Assembly: GCA_019638015.1 (NCBI GenBank)
Contig: JAHBUP010000001.1
Location: 1,830,424 to 1,894,423 of the forward strand
Direction: 5' to 3'
Length of the DNA: 64,000 nt
Origin: Melioribacteraceae bacterium
Lineage (GTDB): Bacteria; Bacteroidota; Ignavibacteria; Ignavibacteriales; Melioribacteraceae
In this document: positions 44,489 through 52,746 of the stretch, one piece after another
Position numbering within the stretch: the stretch's first letter is position 1
How the letters are laid out: every line of letters starts with the position of its first letter
Translations under genes and position numbers: made by a program
Notes under the pieces: generated by a model
The model's input: only the letters and a program-made list of their open reading frames with translations
Told to the model about the DNA's origin: nothing
Database searches by the model: none

Positions 44489-45887
44489 TTATCTGAAATC
44501 CAAACTCTATTAATGATCTTTCATCAAAATGTTTCGCCATTACCTGCATCCCTATGGGAAGTCCAGATGAATCTTTTCCGATCGGGATACTAATTCCAGG
44601 AATACCGGCGAGGTTTGCAGAAGTAGTGTAAATATCTTCGAGGTACATTTCCAGAGGATCATTAGATTTTTCACCAATTCTAAAAGCTGTACTTGGCGTT
44701 GTTGGAGTCAGTAAAACATCCACTTTTTCAAATGCTCGATCAAAATCATTTTTTAATAATCTGCGGACTTTCTGGGCTTTGCGGCAATAGGCATCATAAT
44801 ATCCGGCGGATAAGACATAGGTACCTAACATTATTCTTCTTTTAACTTCCGCGCCGAATCCATCTGTTCTTGAATTCGAATACATTTCTTTTAATGAAGA
44901 AGAATCATTCGATCTTAAGCCGTAGCGAGCGCCATCATATCTTGCGAGATTAGAGGAGGCTTCAGCTGTAGTTAAAATGTAGTATGTAGCTATAGAATAA
45001 TCAGTGTGGGGCAGTTCAATTTCAATAATTGAATGCCCAGCACTCTTTAACAGTTCAATTTGCTTCTCAATTGCAGAACGAATCTCCTCATTTAATCCTT
45101 TCCCGAAGTACTCTTTAGGTAGACCAATCTTAAATTTTCTTGAAGAATCAAGTTCTTTATTAAAACTTGAAACTGATACATTTGCAGATGTTGAATCATT
45201 GGAATCATAGCCGGCAATAACCGATAAAACAAGTGCCAAATCATCAATATTTTTTGCGAATGGACCTATTGAATCAAACGAAGAGGCGAATGCTGTTAAT
45301 CCAAACCTTGAAACTAGGCCGTATGTTGGCTTGAGCCCGTAGATGCCGCAGAAAGCCGCTGGCTGCCTTATAGAGCCTCCTGTATCGGTACCTAGGGAGA
45401 CGTCGCACAAATTAGCCGCAACTGCTACAGCAGACCCGCCGCTGCTTCCTCCGGGTACTCTAGTCTCATCAATTGGATTTAATACTTTGCCGAAAGCCGA
45501 ATTCTCATTCGAGGAACCCATAGCGAATTCGTCACAATTGGTTTTGCCGATAATTATTGCATCTTCATCAATTAATTTTTGAACAGCAGTAGCCGTGTAA
45601 ATAGATTGAAAATCCCTTAAAATATTAGAAGAGCAGGAGAGTGGTTTATTTTTTAGAGCAAGAACATCTTTTATCGCCACTACCATGCCGGCAAGTTTAC
45701 CATGACAACCAGTTTTAATTTTGTGTTCAATTATTTCTGCGTAATCTAAAGACTCGTCGAATACAAAATTAAATGCATTTAATTGTTTACGCTGATCAAT
45801 TCTTTTTAAAAACGACTGAACATTATCTCTAAGAGACAACTTACCGTTTTTAATTTGTTCAAGTTTTTCTGAATGGGTTTTGTACAT
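44478..45887 (-). CDS. gatA: Aspartyl/glutamyl-tRNA amidotransferase subunit A
   Basis: A 469-residue amidase-signature protein with VAIKDVLALK (catalytic lysine), GGSSGGSAVAVAAN and GTDTGGSIRQPAAFCG (cis-serine and nucleophilic serine). The GatA length and the VAIKD and GSTxxSG patterns distinguish it from amidase paralogues. With GatB and GatC it amidates Glu-tRNA(Gln) or Asp-tRNA(Asn); gatB and gatC are not in the window. Downstream it overlaps the deformylase-like gene, upstream is tatA. Confidence 0.93.
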   Translation of the reverse strand: MYKTHSEKLEQIKNGKLSLRDNVQSFLKRIDQRKQLNAFNFVFDESLDYAEIIEHKIKTGCHGKLAGMVVAIKDVLALKNKPLSCSSNILRDFQSIYTATAVQKLIDEDAIIIGKTNCDEFAMGSSNENSAFGKVLNPIDETRVPGGSSGGSAVAVAANLCDVSLGTDTGGSIRQPAAFCGIYGLKPTYGLVSRFGLTAFASSFDSIGPFAKNIDDLALVLSVIAGYDSNDSTSANVSVSSFNKELDSSRKFKIGLPKEYFGKGLNEEIRSAIEKQIELLKSAGHSIIEIELPHTDYSIATYYILTTAEASSNLARYDGARYGLRSNDSSSLKEMYSNSRTDGFGAEVKRRIMLGTYVLSAGYYDAYCRKAQKVRRLLKNDFDRAFEKVDVLLTPTTPSTAFRIGEKSNDPLEMYLEDIYTTSANLAGIPGISIPIGKDSSGLPIGMQVMAKHFDERSLIEFGFQISGH

Positions 45888-45916
45888 AATTTGAAGTTAG
45901 TGATAGTTCAGAACAG

Positions 45917-46105
45917 TTAATCTTTTTTAGTATCGGATTTATCAGTAATCTTGATATCCTCTTGAACATCGTTTACTGCCTTTTTGAATTCTCTCATACC
46001 TTTACCAATGCCCTGAGCAAGTTCAGGTATTTTTTTTGCGCCAAAAAGAATTAAAATGGCTAGAACTATTAAAACTATTTCCATTGCACCTAAATTACCA
46101 AACAT
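45917..46105 (-). CDS. tatA: Twin-arginine translocase protein TatA/TatE family
   Basis: A 62-residue protein. MFGNLGAMEIVLIVLAILILFGAKKIPELAQGIGKGMREFKKA is the classic TatA start: a transmembrane helix, the FG-KK-P hinge and an amphipathic helix. The charged tail is short. The gene sits between purQ and gatA on the minus strand; TatC is not in the window. Forms the pore for export of folded proteins with the twin-arginine signal. Confidence 0.93.
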   Translation of the reverse strand: MFGNLGAMEIVLIVLAILILFGAKKIPELAQGIGKGMREFKKAVNDVQEDIKITDKSDTKKD

Positions 46106-46124
46106 AGTTACCTCATTTAAAAAT

Positions 46125-46820
46125 TTATTTAATAAAATTTGCCGCGATCGATTGGAATATCAGAGAGCCGTCAGTTTTTCTTAAAACTGGATCAACGGCG
46201 TTTTCCGGATGCGGCATCATACCAATGACATTCCTTCGAGTATTAGTTATTCCGGCAATATTATTAATGGAACCATTTGGATTCATATCATCAGAAATAT
46301 TTCCATCAATATCTGAATACCTGAACACAACTTGATTATTCTTTTCAAGATCAGCTACGGTAGATTCATCGGCAAAATAATTTCCCTCCCCATGTTTTAT
46401 TGGAATCTTAATAACTGATTTATCGATCCGGTTAGTGAATGGTGAATTCTTATCCTCAATCTTTAAATAAATATCTTTACAAATAAATTTCAATGATTGA
46501 TTTTGAAGCATCACACCGGGAAGAAGACCAATCTCGAGTAAAATTTGGAAACCATTACAAATCCCAAAGACATACCCGCCATTTTCAGCAAAGTTGTAAA
46601 CAGATTCCATTATTGGTGAAAATCGAGCGATAGCGCCGGTTCTTAAATAATCGCCGTAAGAAAAACCACCGGGAAGAATAACTATATCACAATTCTTCAA
46701 ATCTTTTTCCTTATGCCATAGAAATTCAGCTTCATAGCCAAGGACTTTTTTCACCGCATAATAAGCGTCGTGGTCACAATTTGAACCGGGGAAAACAACA
46801 ACTCCGAATTTTGGATTCAT
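46125..46820 (-). CDS. purQ: Phosphoribosylformylglycinamidine synthase, glutaminase subunit
   Basis: A 231-residue class I glutamine amidotransferase. GVVVFPGSNCDHDAYYAVKK at the start, YVFGICNGFQILLEIGLLPG with the nucleophilic cysteine, and GMMPHPENAV with the catalytic His-Glu are seen. It supplies ammonia to PurL in purine synthesis. Its start overlaps the end of purS by four bases (46817-46820), so they are coupled. purL is not adjacent in this window. Confidence 0.95.
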   Translation of the reverse strand: MNPKFGVVVFPGSNCDHDAYYAVKKVLGYEAEFLWHKEKDLKNCDIVILPGGFSYGDYLRTGAIARFSPIMESVYNFAENGGYVFGICNGFQILLEIGLLPGVMLQNQSLKFICKDIYLKIEDKNSPFTNRIDKSVIKIPIKHGEGNYFADESTVADLEKNNQVVFRYSDIDGNISDDMNPNGSINNIAGITNTRRNVIGMMPHPENAVDPVLRKTDGSLIFQSIAANFIK

Positions 46821-47068
46821 TTTAATTCTTCCAAATGATATTCAAAATCTTCCATAATAGGATTGGAAAGTAACTTCTCAGAGTATTCTTTTACTTCTTT
46901 TTCAGCGATATCTTTATCATTCGTCTCAACAAAAAATTCGATGTATTTACCTATTCTGGTTTTTTTAACATTAGTAAATCCCAAATGTTTTGCGCCTTGC
47001 TCAACCGCCTTACCTTGCGGATCAAGAATTTTAGGTCTTCTTTTTACAATTACTGTTGCCTTAAACAA
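46817..47068 (-). CDS. purS: Phosphoribosylformylglycinamidine synthase subunit PurS
   Basis: An 83-residue PurS: MFKATVIVKRRPKILDPQGKAVE, then HLGFTNVKKTRIGKYIEFFV, the usual family text. TTG at the codon ending at 47068 is chosen because AGGAG lies seven bases upstream on the minus strand (47080-47076); a further upstream TTG would overlap that site. PurS bridges PurQ and the small PurL. Its start lies inside the 3' end of pssA, so the two genes overlap by about 8 bases. Confidence 0.93.
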   Translation of the reverse strand: MFKATVIVKRRPKILDPQGKAVEQGAKHLGFTNVKKTRIGKYIEFFVETNDKDIAEKEVKEYSEKLLSNPIMEDFEYHLEELK

Positions 47069-47825
47069 TTTTACTCTCCTCAATCTTTATATTTTTTTCA
47101 ATTTTTCTTTTATCGTTAGTTGCGATTAAATAGTAGATGTGTCTGAATAATCCAAAAAATACTATTCCTATTGATAAATAAAATAAAACTAAACCTTGTG
47201 TTAAAATAGCATAAACCAGAACAATCAATAGGATTACAAGCGCGAGCAGTTTCTGTTTCAGTTTACGTTCCTTAAAATTCGGAAATGCATTGTATCTAAT
47301 TTTGCTGACCATCAATAATGACAACAATATTATAAGAGGAAAAATTATTATATCAAATGGAGGCAATAATTTTTGATTTGATGATGTGGATAAGAAAAGC
47401 ATGGCAATTGTCATTGCGGCCATTGGAATTGGTAGGCCTTTAAAGTCACCTTTACTGTTCAAATCTTCCACCTGAATATTGAATCTTGCCAACCTCAATG
47501 CGCCAAAAACTAAAATTAATGAACTCAATAAAATTCCCAGATATCCAAATTGATAAGCATAGGCTTTATAAATAAGGAAAGAGGGAGCCGCTCCAAAACT
47601 AACCACATCAGAGAGAGAATCCAGTTCAACTCCAAATTTACTAGATGTGCCAAGTAATCGTGCGACAATTCCGTCCAGTAAATCAAAGGTGGCGGCGGCA
47701 ACAATAAAAATTGATGCCATTCTAAAATCACCATTAGAGGTGAACACAATTGATAGGAATCCGCAAAAGATATTTAACGATGTAACAAAATTTGCAACTG
47801 CTGATTTTGGAATAAAGTTTTTCAT
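47061..47825 (-). CDS. pssA: CDP-diacylglycerol-serine O-phosphatidyltransferase
   Basis: A 254-residue polytopic membrane enzyme with the CDP-alcohol phosphotransferase motif intact: DGIVARLLGTSSKFGVELDSLSD fits DGx2ARx8Gx3Dx3D exactly. FIPSAVANFVTSLNIFCGF at the N-terminus and seven or so hydrophobic segments agree. It makes phosphatidylserine from CDP-diacylglycerol. It directly follows psd with a four-base ATGA overlap, so phosphatidylserine synthesis and decarboxylation are coupled to give phosphatidylethanolamine. Confidence 0.94.
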   Translation of the reverse strand: MKNFIPKSAVANFVTSLNIFCGFLSIVFTSNGDFRMASIFIVAAATFDLLDGIVARLLGTSSKFGVELDSLSDVVSFGAAPSFLIYKAYAYQFGYLGILLSSLILVFGALRLARFNIQVEDLNSKGDFKGLPIPMAAMTIAMLFLSTSSNQKLLPPFDIIIFPLIILLSLLMVSKIRYNAFPNFKERKLKQKLLALVILLIVLVYAILTQGLVLFYLSIGIVFFGLFRHIYYLIATNDKRKIEKNIKIEESKIV

Positions 47826-48475
47826 TTATCTTCCATCTCAAATAAAACGGTTTCGCCAGCTTTAACTATATCACCTATTTTAACTTTTAACTTCCAATTT
47901 TTTGGTACAACGACATCGCATCTGCTTCCAAATTTGATCATTCCAAATCTATTTCCCATATTAACGGTATCTCCGATTGATAAATCGTAAACAATTCTTC
48001 TTGCTATAAATCCCGCAACTTGAGTATAAAGCATTTTGCCAAATTTGCTAGATATTCCTATTTCAGATCTTTCATTTCTTTCATCAGCTTTTTCATAAAA
48101 CGCCATTATATATTCACCATTGATGTATTTGAGATAATCAACGGTTCCATCAATCGGTATTCTGTTTACATGAACATTCAGCGGCGACATAAATACTGAA
48201 ACTTGAGTTGCCTCTTCATTTAAAAATCTATCTTCGAATTTTTCTTTTATTATAACAATTTCTCCATCAGCCGGCGAAACAATTACATTATCCTTTTTTG
48301 GAGAAATTCGTTCAGGATCTCTGAAAAAATTTAACACAAAGAGGAAAAATATAACCCCCACTATAAGCAAAGGGTATTTTACCCAAGGATTGTTAATGAA
48401 AAGTGAAATTATTATTGCGAGAGCGGATAACGCAGAGCAAATAAGGAATGTATTTAAGCCATATTTTGTTATCAT
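47822..48475 (-). CDS. psd: Phosphatidylserine decarboxylase (short type)
   Basis: A 217-residue proenzyme of the short Psd family. Two N-terminal transmembrane helices (residues about 8-48), VSPADGEIVII near residue 85, PLNVHVNRIP near 115 and MIKFGSRCDVVVP near residue 185, where the Gly-Ser pair is the self-cleavage site that creates the pyruvoyl group. It converts phosphatidylserine to phosphatidylethanolamine. First gene of a minus-strand run with pssA, purS, purQ, tatA and gatA; 127 bases separate it from divergent ybaB. Confidence 0.9.
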   Translation of the reverse strand: MITKYGLNTFLICSALSALAIIISLFINNPWVKYPLLIVGVIFFLFVLNFFRDPERISPKKDNVIVSPADGEIVIIKEKFEDRFLNEEATQVSVFMSPLNVHVNRIPIDGTVDYLKYINGEYIMAFYEKADERNERSEIGISSKFGKMLYTQVAGFIARRIVYDLSIGDTVNMGNRFGMIKFGSRCDVVVPKNWKLKVKIGDIVKAGETVLFEMEDK

Positions 48476-48602
48476 TAATTATTCTTATTTAGTGCTAAAA
48501 TTATTTACAAATGTAATATTTTCTGACCTTAATTTCTTGTGATTCTTTTTTTTCCTAATTTTGATTCACTTTTTAAGAAAACTAAATCTTCCGGGAGGAT
48601 AA

Positions 48603-48929
48603 ATGAAGTTTGATATGGGCGGTATGATGAAACAAATACAGAAAATGCAAGCTGATATGGCAAAAGTTCAGAATGAACTTGGCGGTAAAACAGTAACTGA
48701 AGAGAGTGGCGGCGGAATGGTAAAAGCCACAGCAAATGGGAAAAAGGAAATTATTTCGATAGTAATTGATGAAGAAATTATGAAAAGCGGAGATAAAGAG
48801 ATGCTCGAAGATCTTGTTGTTGCCGCTGTAAATAAAGCACTTGCTACCGCCGGTAAAATGGCCGAAGATGAGATGCAAAGTTTAACTAAGGGAATGCTTC
48901 CCCCCGGTTTCAATATTCCTGGAATGTAA
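48603..48929 (+). CDS. YbaB/EbfC family nucleoid-associated protein
   Basis: A 108-residue YbaB. MKQIQKMQADMAKVQNELGGKTV and the later ANGKKEIISIVIDEEIMKSGDKEMLEDLVVAAVNKAL are the family sequence. These small dimers bind DNA and are usually encoded before recR, as here (recR starts 3 bases later). GGGAGGA precedes the ATG by a good distance. Upstream dnaX, often part of this operon, is not in place; divergent psd is there instead. Confidence 0.93.
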   Translation: MKFDMGGMMKQIQKMQADMAKVQNELGGKTVTEESGGGMVKATANGKKEIISIVIDEEIMKSGDKEMLEDLVVAAVNKALATAGKMAEDEMQSLTKGMLPPGFNIPGM

Positions 48930-48931
48930 TT

Positions 48932-49531
48932 GTGCTCATCGCAGAACCGCTCCAAAAAGCAATTGAAGAATTGAGTAAACTTCCAGCCATCGGAAATAAA
49001 AGTGCTCAACGAATAGCTCTTTATTTGCTTAAAAAAGATAAAGTTAGCGTTGAAAATTTTGTAAACGCTATTCTTGACCTAAAAGATAAAATTAAGTTTT
49101 GCTCGAATTGTTTTAATATTTCGGTGGAAGATACCTGTAATATATGCTCAAGTCCTAAAAGAGATAATTCAATTATATGTGTTGTTGAAGAAGCCAGCGA
49201 TATTATTGCCATCGAAAAAACTAATGAATACAGCGGACTCTATCATGTGCTTGGAGGAGTATTAAATCCACTTTCCGGAATTTCACCTGAATCATTAAAG
49301 ATAAAAGAGTTAATTAATAGGGTGAAGGGGGCAGGGATTAAGGAAATTATTCTAGCGTTGAACCCAAATTCAGAGGGGGATGCAACTTCTCTTTATCTCA
49401 CCAAAATATTAAAAGAATATCATATTAAAATTTCCAGAATCGCACGCGGGTTGCCAATTGGCGGAAATCTTGATTTTTCTGACTCTGCTACAATAGGAAG
49501 AGCATTCATAGGAAGAATATCACTAGAATGA
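48932..49531 (+). CDS. recR: Recombination protein RecR
   Basis: A 199-residue RecR: LSKLPAIGNKSAQRIALYLL (helix-hairpin-helix), CSNCFNISVEDTCNICSS (C4 zinc finger), then the Toprim stretch ICVVEEASDIIAIEKTNEYSG and YHVLGGVLNPLSGISPE. It works with RecFO in loading RecA at gaps. The start is GTG at 48932. The stop overlaps the methyltransferase start by four bases (ATGA). Confidence 0.95.
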   Translation: MLIAEPLQKAIEELSKLPAIGNKSAQRIALYLLKKDKVSVENFVNAILDLKDKIKFCSNCFNISVEDTCNICSSPKRDNSIICVVEEASDIIAIEKTNEYSGLYHVLGGVLNPLSGISPESLKIKELINRVKGAGIKEIILALNPNSEGDATSLYLTKILKEYHIKISRIARGLPIGGNLDFSDSATIGRAFIGRISLE

Positions 49532-50262
49532 AAGACTGGTTTATAAATTGGTTTAATTCTGAACAATACTTAGATGTATATTCCCACCGTGACGAAAGTG
49601 ACGCAAAAAAAATAGTTGATTTAATAATTGCCTCAACAAATCTCAAAAAAGGTTCTTCGGTTCTTGATGCGGCTTGCGGAGCAGGAAGGCATTCTATTCA
49701 TTTTGCCTCTTTGGGCTATAATGTCTCAGCATTTGATCTCAGCGAAAATTTGCTCAAATATGCCAGCAAGAGCGCCGAGGAAAAACAACTTATAATTAAT
49801 TTTTTCCGGTCAGATATTAGAACAGTTGAACTGAAAAAAAAATATGATCTCATTGTGAATCTTTTTACCAGCTTCGGTTACTTTGATGACGATGAGGATA
49901 ATTTTAAGTTTGTTAAAAATGCCTTTAATAATCTGGTCCCTTCCGGTTATTATGTACTCGATTATTTTAATATAGCTCAACTAAAAAAGAGTTTAATACC
50001 ATATTCTGAAAAACAAATTGGAACAAAGAAAATATTAGAAGAAAGAAAATTAGTCGGTAATTTTGTGGTCAAAAATATTACCATAGAAGATGATGAAGCT
50101 ATTTCGAATTTTAACGAGAAAGTAAAATTATATGAAGTACAATTTTTAAGAGAGAAGCTAGTGGAGATCGGATTTAGAATTTATGCTGAGTTTGGTGATT
50201 ATGATGGAAATCGATTTTCTGATGTGGAATCTTCACGAATAATAATTATTGCACAAAAATGA
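49528..50262 (+). CDS. Class I SAM-dependent methyltransferase
   Basis: A 244-residue Rossmann methyltransferase. SSVLDAACGAGRHSIHFASLGYNVSAFDLS (about residues 43-72) is the motif I to II region, and DLIVNLFTSFGYFDDDEDN is motif III/IV. The C-terminus lacks features that would tell the substrate. Small-molecule methylation is more likely than rRNA because the VNLFTSFGYF segment is typical of the COG2226-like group; this is a guess. It is coupled to recR by a four-base overlap and to the next lipoprotein gene by another. Confidence 0.85.
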   Translation: MKDWFINWFNSEQYLDVYSHRDESDAKKIVDLIIASTNLKKGSSVLDAACGAGRHSIHFASLGYNVSAFDLSENLLKYASKSAEEKQLIINFFRSDIRTVELKKKYDLIVNLFTSFGYFDDDEDNFKFVKNAFNNLVPSGYYVLDYFNIAQLKKSLIPYSEKQIGTKKILEERKLVGNFVVKNITIEDDEAISNFNEKVKLYEVQFLREKLVEIGFRIYAEFGDYDGNRFSDVESSRIIIIAQK

Positions 50263-50831
50263 AATACTATATCATAGTAGCAATATTATTCTTAGTCTTT
50301 GGGTGTGATTTATTCACTACAAGGCCACCGGAAGAACCAAAAACGACGGGTAATTCCTTAATCCCCGCAACTACTCCAGATATTCTATTTGATAATTTTA
50401 AGAAATCGTTCGAGGATAAATTCCCCGAAAATTATTCCAGTGTATTTGTTAATTCATCTTTTCTTGATAAAAAATATAGATTTATCCCGGTAACAAGTAC
50501 TTCAACACAATTTCCTGTATTAAATAATTGGGGGATTGAGGAGGAAAACCAATTTTTCAAGAGTTTGAAAGGTAGGGCTAATCCGGGTGCTTCTGTGTCA
50601 CTTTTATTTTCTAATCAAAGTAACAATCAATTGGGAGATAGTGCGCTCTACCAATTCGATTATCTGGTCTCAGTATCAGCTCAGGATAATACCATAAATG
50701 GTGAGTATAAAGGTTCAGCACAATTCAAAATATTTTTAGATACAAGAGGGCAGTGGGTAATAGTAAACTGGGAAGATATTCAAACCGGCAATAACCGAAA
50801 CTGGAGTGAATTAAAAGGAAGGCTTTATTAA
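50259..50831 (+). CDS. Hypothetical lipoprotein
   Basis: A 190-residue protein. MKYYIIVAILFLVFGC is a lipoprotein signal with lipidated C16. The mature region includes a threonine- and proline-rich spacer, then DNFKKSFEDKFPENYSSVFVNSSF and a beta-rich remainder ending WVIVNWEDIQTG. I recognise no named family. It starts within the methyltransferase stop (ATGA overlap) and is followed by a second lipoprotein of similar style, so the two may form an envelope pair. Confidence 0.7.
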   Translation: MKYYIIVAILFLVFGCDLFTTRPPEEPKTTGNSLIPATTPDILFDNFKKSFEDKFPENYSSVFVNSSFLDKKYRFIPVTSTSTQFPVLNNWGIEEENQFFKSLKGRANPGASVSLLFSNQSNNQLGDSALYQFDYLVSVSAQDNTINGEYKGSAQFKIFLDTRGQWVIVNWEDIQTGNNRNWSELKGRLY

Positions 50832-51324
50832 ACACTATTTCATTATATTATTTACCATAATTTTGATGAACAGTTGTGTAAATCCATTTGCTCCTTCACT
50901 CGATCAAAATTTGGGCACTGAAGAGGGAATTATTAGTGATCAGCTATCGATTGGCGGAGTATTCAAAAATTTACAGTACGCATATACCTTTAAAGACACG
51001 CTTATTTACAGTCAATTATTGAATAATAAATTTACTTTTAGCTATCGTGATTATGATTTGGGTGCAGATGTTAGCTGGGGGAGAGACCAGGAAATGAAAG
51101 TTACTGATGGACTTTTTCAAAATGCTCAACGACTTGATCTTATTTGGAATAATATTGTTATGATTTCGGGAGACTCAACCAGCATTATTAGAAGTTTTAA
51201 TTTATCTGTAACTTTTAATCCAACTGATATAATTTTTCTAGATGGCAGAGTAAATTTGAGGTTAGAGAAAGATGATAAACAAAAATGGACTATAACTCAC
51301 TGGATTGATGAATCTAATTTTTGA
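50827..51324 (+). CDS. Hypothetical lipoprotein, probable ATT start
   Basis: The frame that encodes MNSCVNPFAPSLDQN reads upstream, without a stop, through KHYFIILFTIILMNSC, a complete lipoprotein signal with the cysteine after NS. The only codon able to start it is ATT at 50827, five bases after GGAAGG; the in-frame TTG 50863 and ATG 50866 would leave just two or three residues before the cysteine and no signal. From ATT the protein has 165 residues. DVSWGRDQEMKVTDGLFQNAQ and NLRLEKDDKQKWTITHWID are found in it; no family is recognised. It overlaps the previous gene by five bases. Confidence 0.6.
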   Translation: MKHYFIILFTIILMNSCVNPFAPSLDQNLGTEEGIISDQLSIGGVFKNLQYAYTFKDTLIYSQLLNNKFTFSYRDYDLGADVSWGRDQEMKVTDGLFQNAQRLDLIWNNIVMISGDSTSIIRSFNLSVTFNPTDIIFLDGRVNLRLEKDDKQKWTITHWIDESNF

Positions 51325-51326
51325 TT

Positions 51327-52199
51327 ATGATACTATTTTACTTAAAAGAAACATTTAGACTTTTCAGCCGCTCCTTCTGGGCTACTTTTGTATTAATTAG
51401 CATTACAGCGCTAGCTGTAATTATTACTTTTTTTTCTCTCCTATCAATTTTTTATTCGCAAAAAATATCGGAAAAGATTAAAAGTTCTATTGAAGTAAAT
51501 GTCTATTTGGACGATAGTGTAACTGCAAACCAAATTGAAAGTGTGCATAATAAATTATTATCAAATACTTCATTTAATTCTGTGAAATATTTAAATAAAG
51601 AACAAGCTGCCCAACAGTTCATCAAAGAAACCGGTGAGGATTTTAGAGACGTTTTAGAATATAATCCATTCCCTCATACATTTGTTTTAACATTTAAAGC
51701 AGAGGAGTTGAACAAAAAACCGATTAGCAATTATGTAAGTGAAATTAAGAAGATTGATGGGGTAAGTGAAGTATTTTACGATTACTCTACGGCTCTAAAA
51801 ATTTTAAACATCCTTAACAAGTATCTCCCAATTTTAATAATTATTTCAATACTTCTAATCTCGTCATCTATTTATTTAGTATATGCCAATTATAAAATGC
51901 AGATTATTAACTCATCTAATATCTACAAAACAATGAAATACGTTGGGACAAAAGAATCAGCAATGAAAATTCCAATTGTACTAAATGGATTTATGGTAGG
52001 ATTTATTGCATCAATTCTGGTTGCAATTATTTTTAATTTAATATACATAATATTGACTGGTATGGTGATTAACCTTAAATTGGCGCAACAGAATTATCTA
52101 TTTAATCTGTTTATTTTCGTGATTGGTATCACGCTGGGTTTAACGGGCAGTATATTATCTTCACGTACAATTTCCAGGGTGTTATCCAAAATCTCCTAA
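51327..52199 (+). CDS. ftsX: FtsX-family cell division permease
   Basis: A 290-residue protein with an N-terminal helix (about residues 20-45), a periplasmic domain (about 45-165, SIEVNVYLDDSVTANQIE and LEYNPFPHTFVLTF) and three C-terminal helices. The periplasmic ECD pattern and the Pro-Phe-Pro segment are FtsX features. With FtsE it controls peptidoglycan hydrolases at the septum. No ftsE is adjacent. The start is given at ATG 51327; an in-frame TTG six bases upstream overlaps the preceding stop codon. Confidence 0.87.
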   Translation: MILFYLKETFRLFSRSFWATFVLISITALAVIITFFSLLSIFYSQKISEKIKSSIEVNVYLDDSVTANQIESVHNKLLSNTSFNSVKYLNKEQAAQQFIKETGEDFRDVLEYNPFPHTFVLTFKAEELNKKPISNYVSEIKKIDGVSEVFYDYSTALKILNILNKYLPILIIISILLISSSIYLVYANYKMQIINSSNIYKTMKYVGTKESAMKIPIVLNGFMVGFIASILVAIIFNLIYIILTGMVINLKLAQQNYLFNLFIFVIGITLGLTGSILSSRTISRVLSKIS

Positions 52200-52218
52200 A
52201 AATTATCGAGGGCTAATG

Positions 52219-52737
52219 ATGAAGAGACTTTTCTTTGTTTTCTCATTCTTTTATCTAATTTTAAACACATCATATTCACAAATCAAGGATTTTGAATTAG
52301 GCGCAGAAATTGGCCGATACAATGCCAATCAAAGCGGATATTTCAATTTTTCAGATCCTGAAGCTGTCAATATTAAAGTTTCAGTGTGGGGATTTGTTAA
52401 ATATCCCGGAAGATACACAGTTCCAATTTACACAACGGTTACAGATCTGCTTTCTTACGCGGGGGGACCTATGGATGCATCGGACTTAACTGATTTGCGA
52501 ATATACCGGGTTGATGAAGATTCCACTCAGACTTTAGTGAAGTTTAATTATAATGACCTTTTATGGGAGAGTAATTTAAAGACACAATACAGAAAATTAC
52601 CTTCGCTATTAGCTGGGGATATATTAGTTGTCCCGGGGGAACCACGTCTCTATTTTCGTGATCATATGTCAATTTGGCTCTCAATCATAAGTGTACTTAT
52701 ATCTTTATCAATTTTAGTAATCAACATAGCTAAGTAG
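52219..52737 (+). CDS. SLBB-domain polysaccharide export-like protein
   Basis: A 172-residue exported membrane protein. A signal peptide (MKRLFFVFSFFYLILN) is followed by KVSVWGFVKYPGRYTVP, TVTDLLSYAGGPMDASDLTDLRIYR and LAGDILVVPGEP, the SLBB/Wza-type beta-grasp pattern, and a C-terminal helix (about residues 148-168). It lacks the N-terminal Poly_export domain of Wza, so it is a reduced partner. GAGGG lies six bases before ATG 52219. Ten bases after it begins the Wzc-like kinase, so they are one operon. Confidence 0.78.
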   Translation: MKRLFFVFSFFYLILNTSYSQIKDFELGAEIGRYNANQSGYFNFSDPEAVNIKVSVWGFVKYPGRYTVPIYTTVTDLLSYAGGPMDASDLTDLRIYRVDEDSTQTLVKFNYNDLLWESNLKTQYRKLPSLLAGDILVVPGEPRLYFRDHMSIWLSIISVLISLSILVINIAK

Positions 52738-52746
52738 GATAAAATT

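Noticed and set aside
48668..49009. Minus-strand frames over ybaB and the recR start
   Set aside because: They lie within well-supported ybaB and recR and show serine/isoleucine shadow composition.
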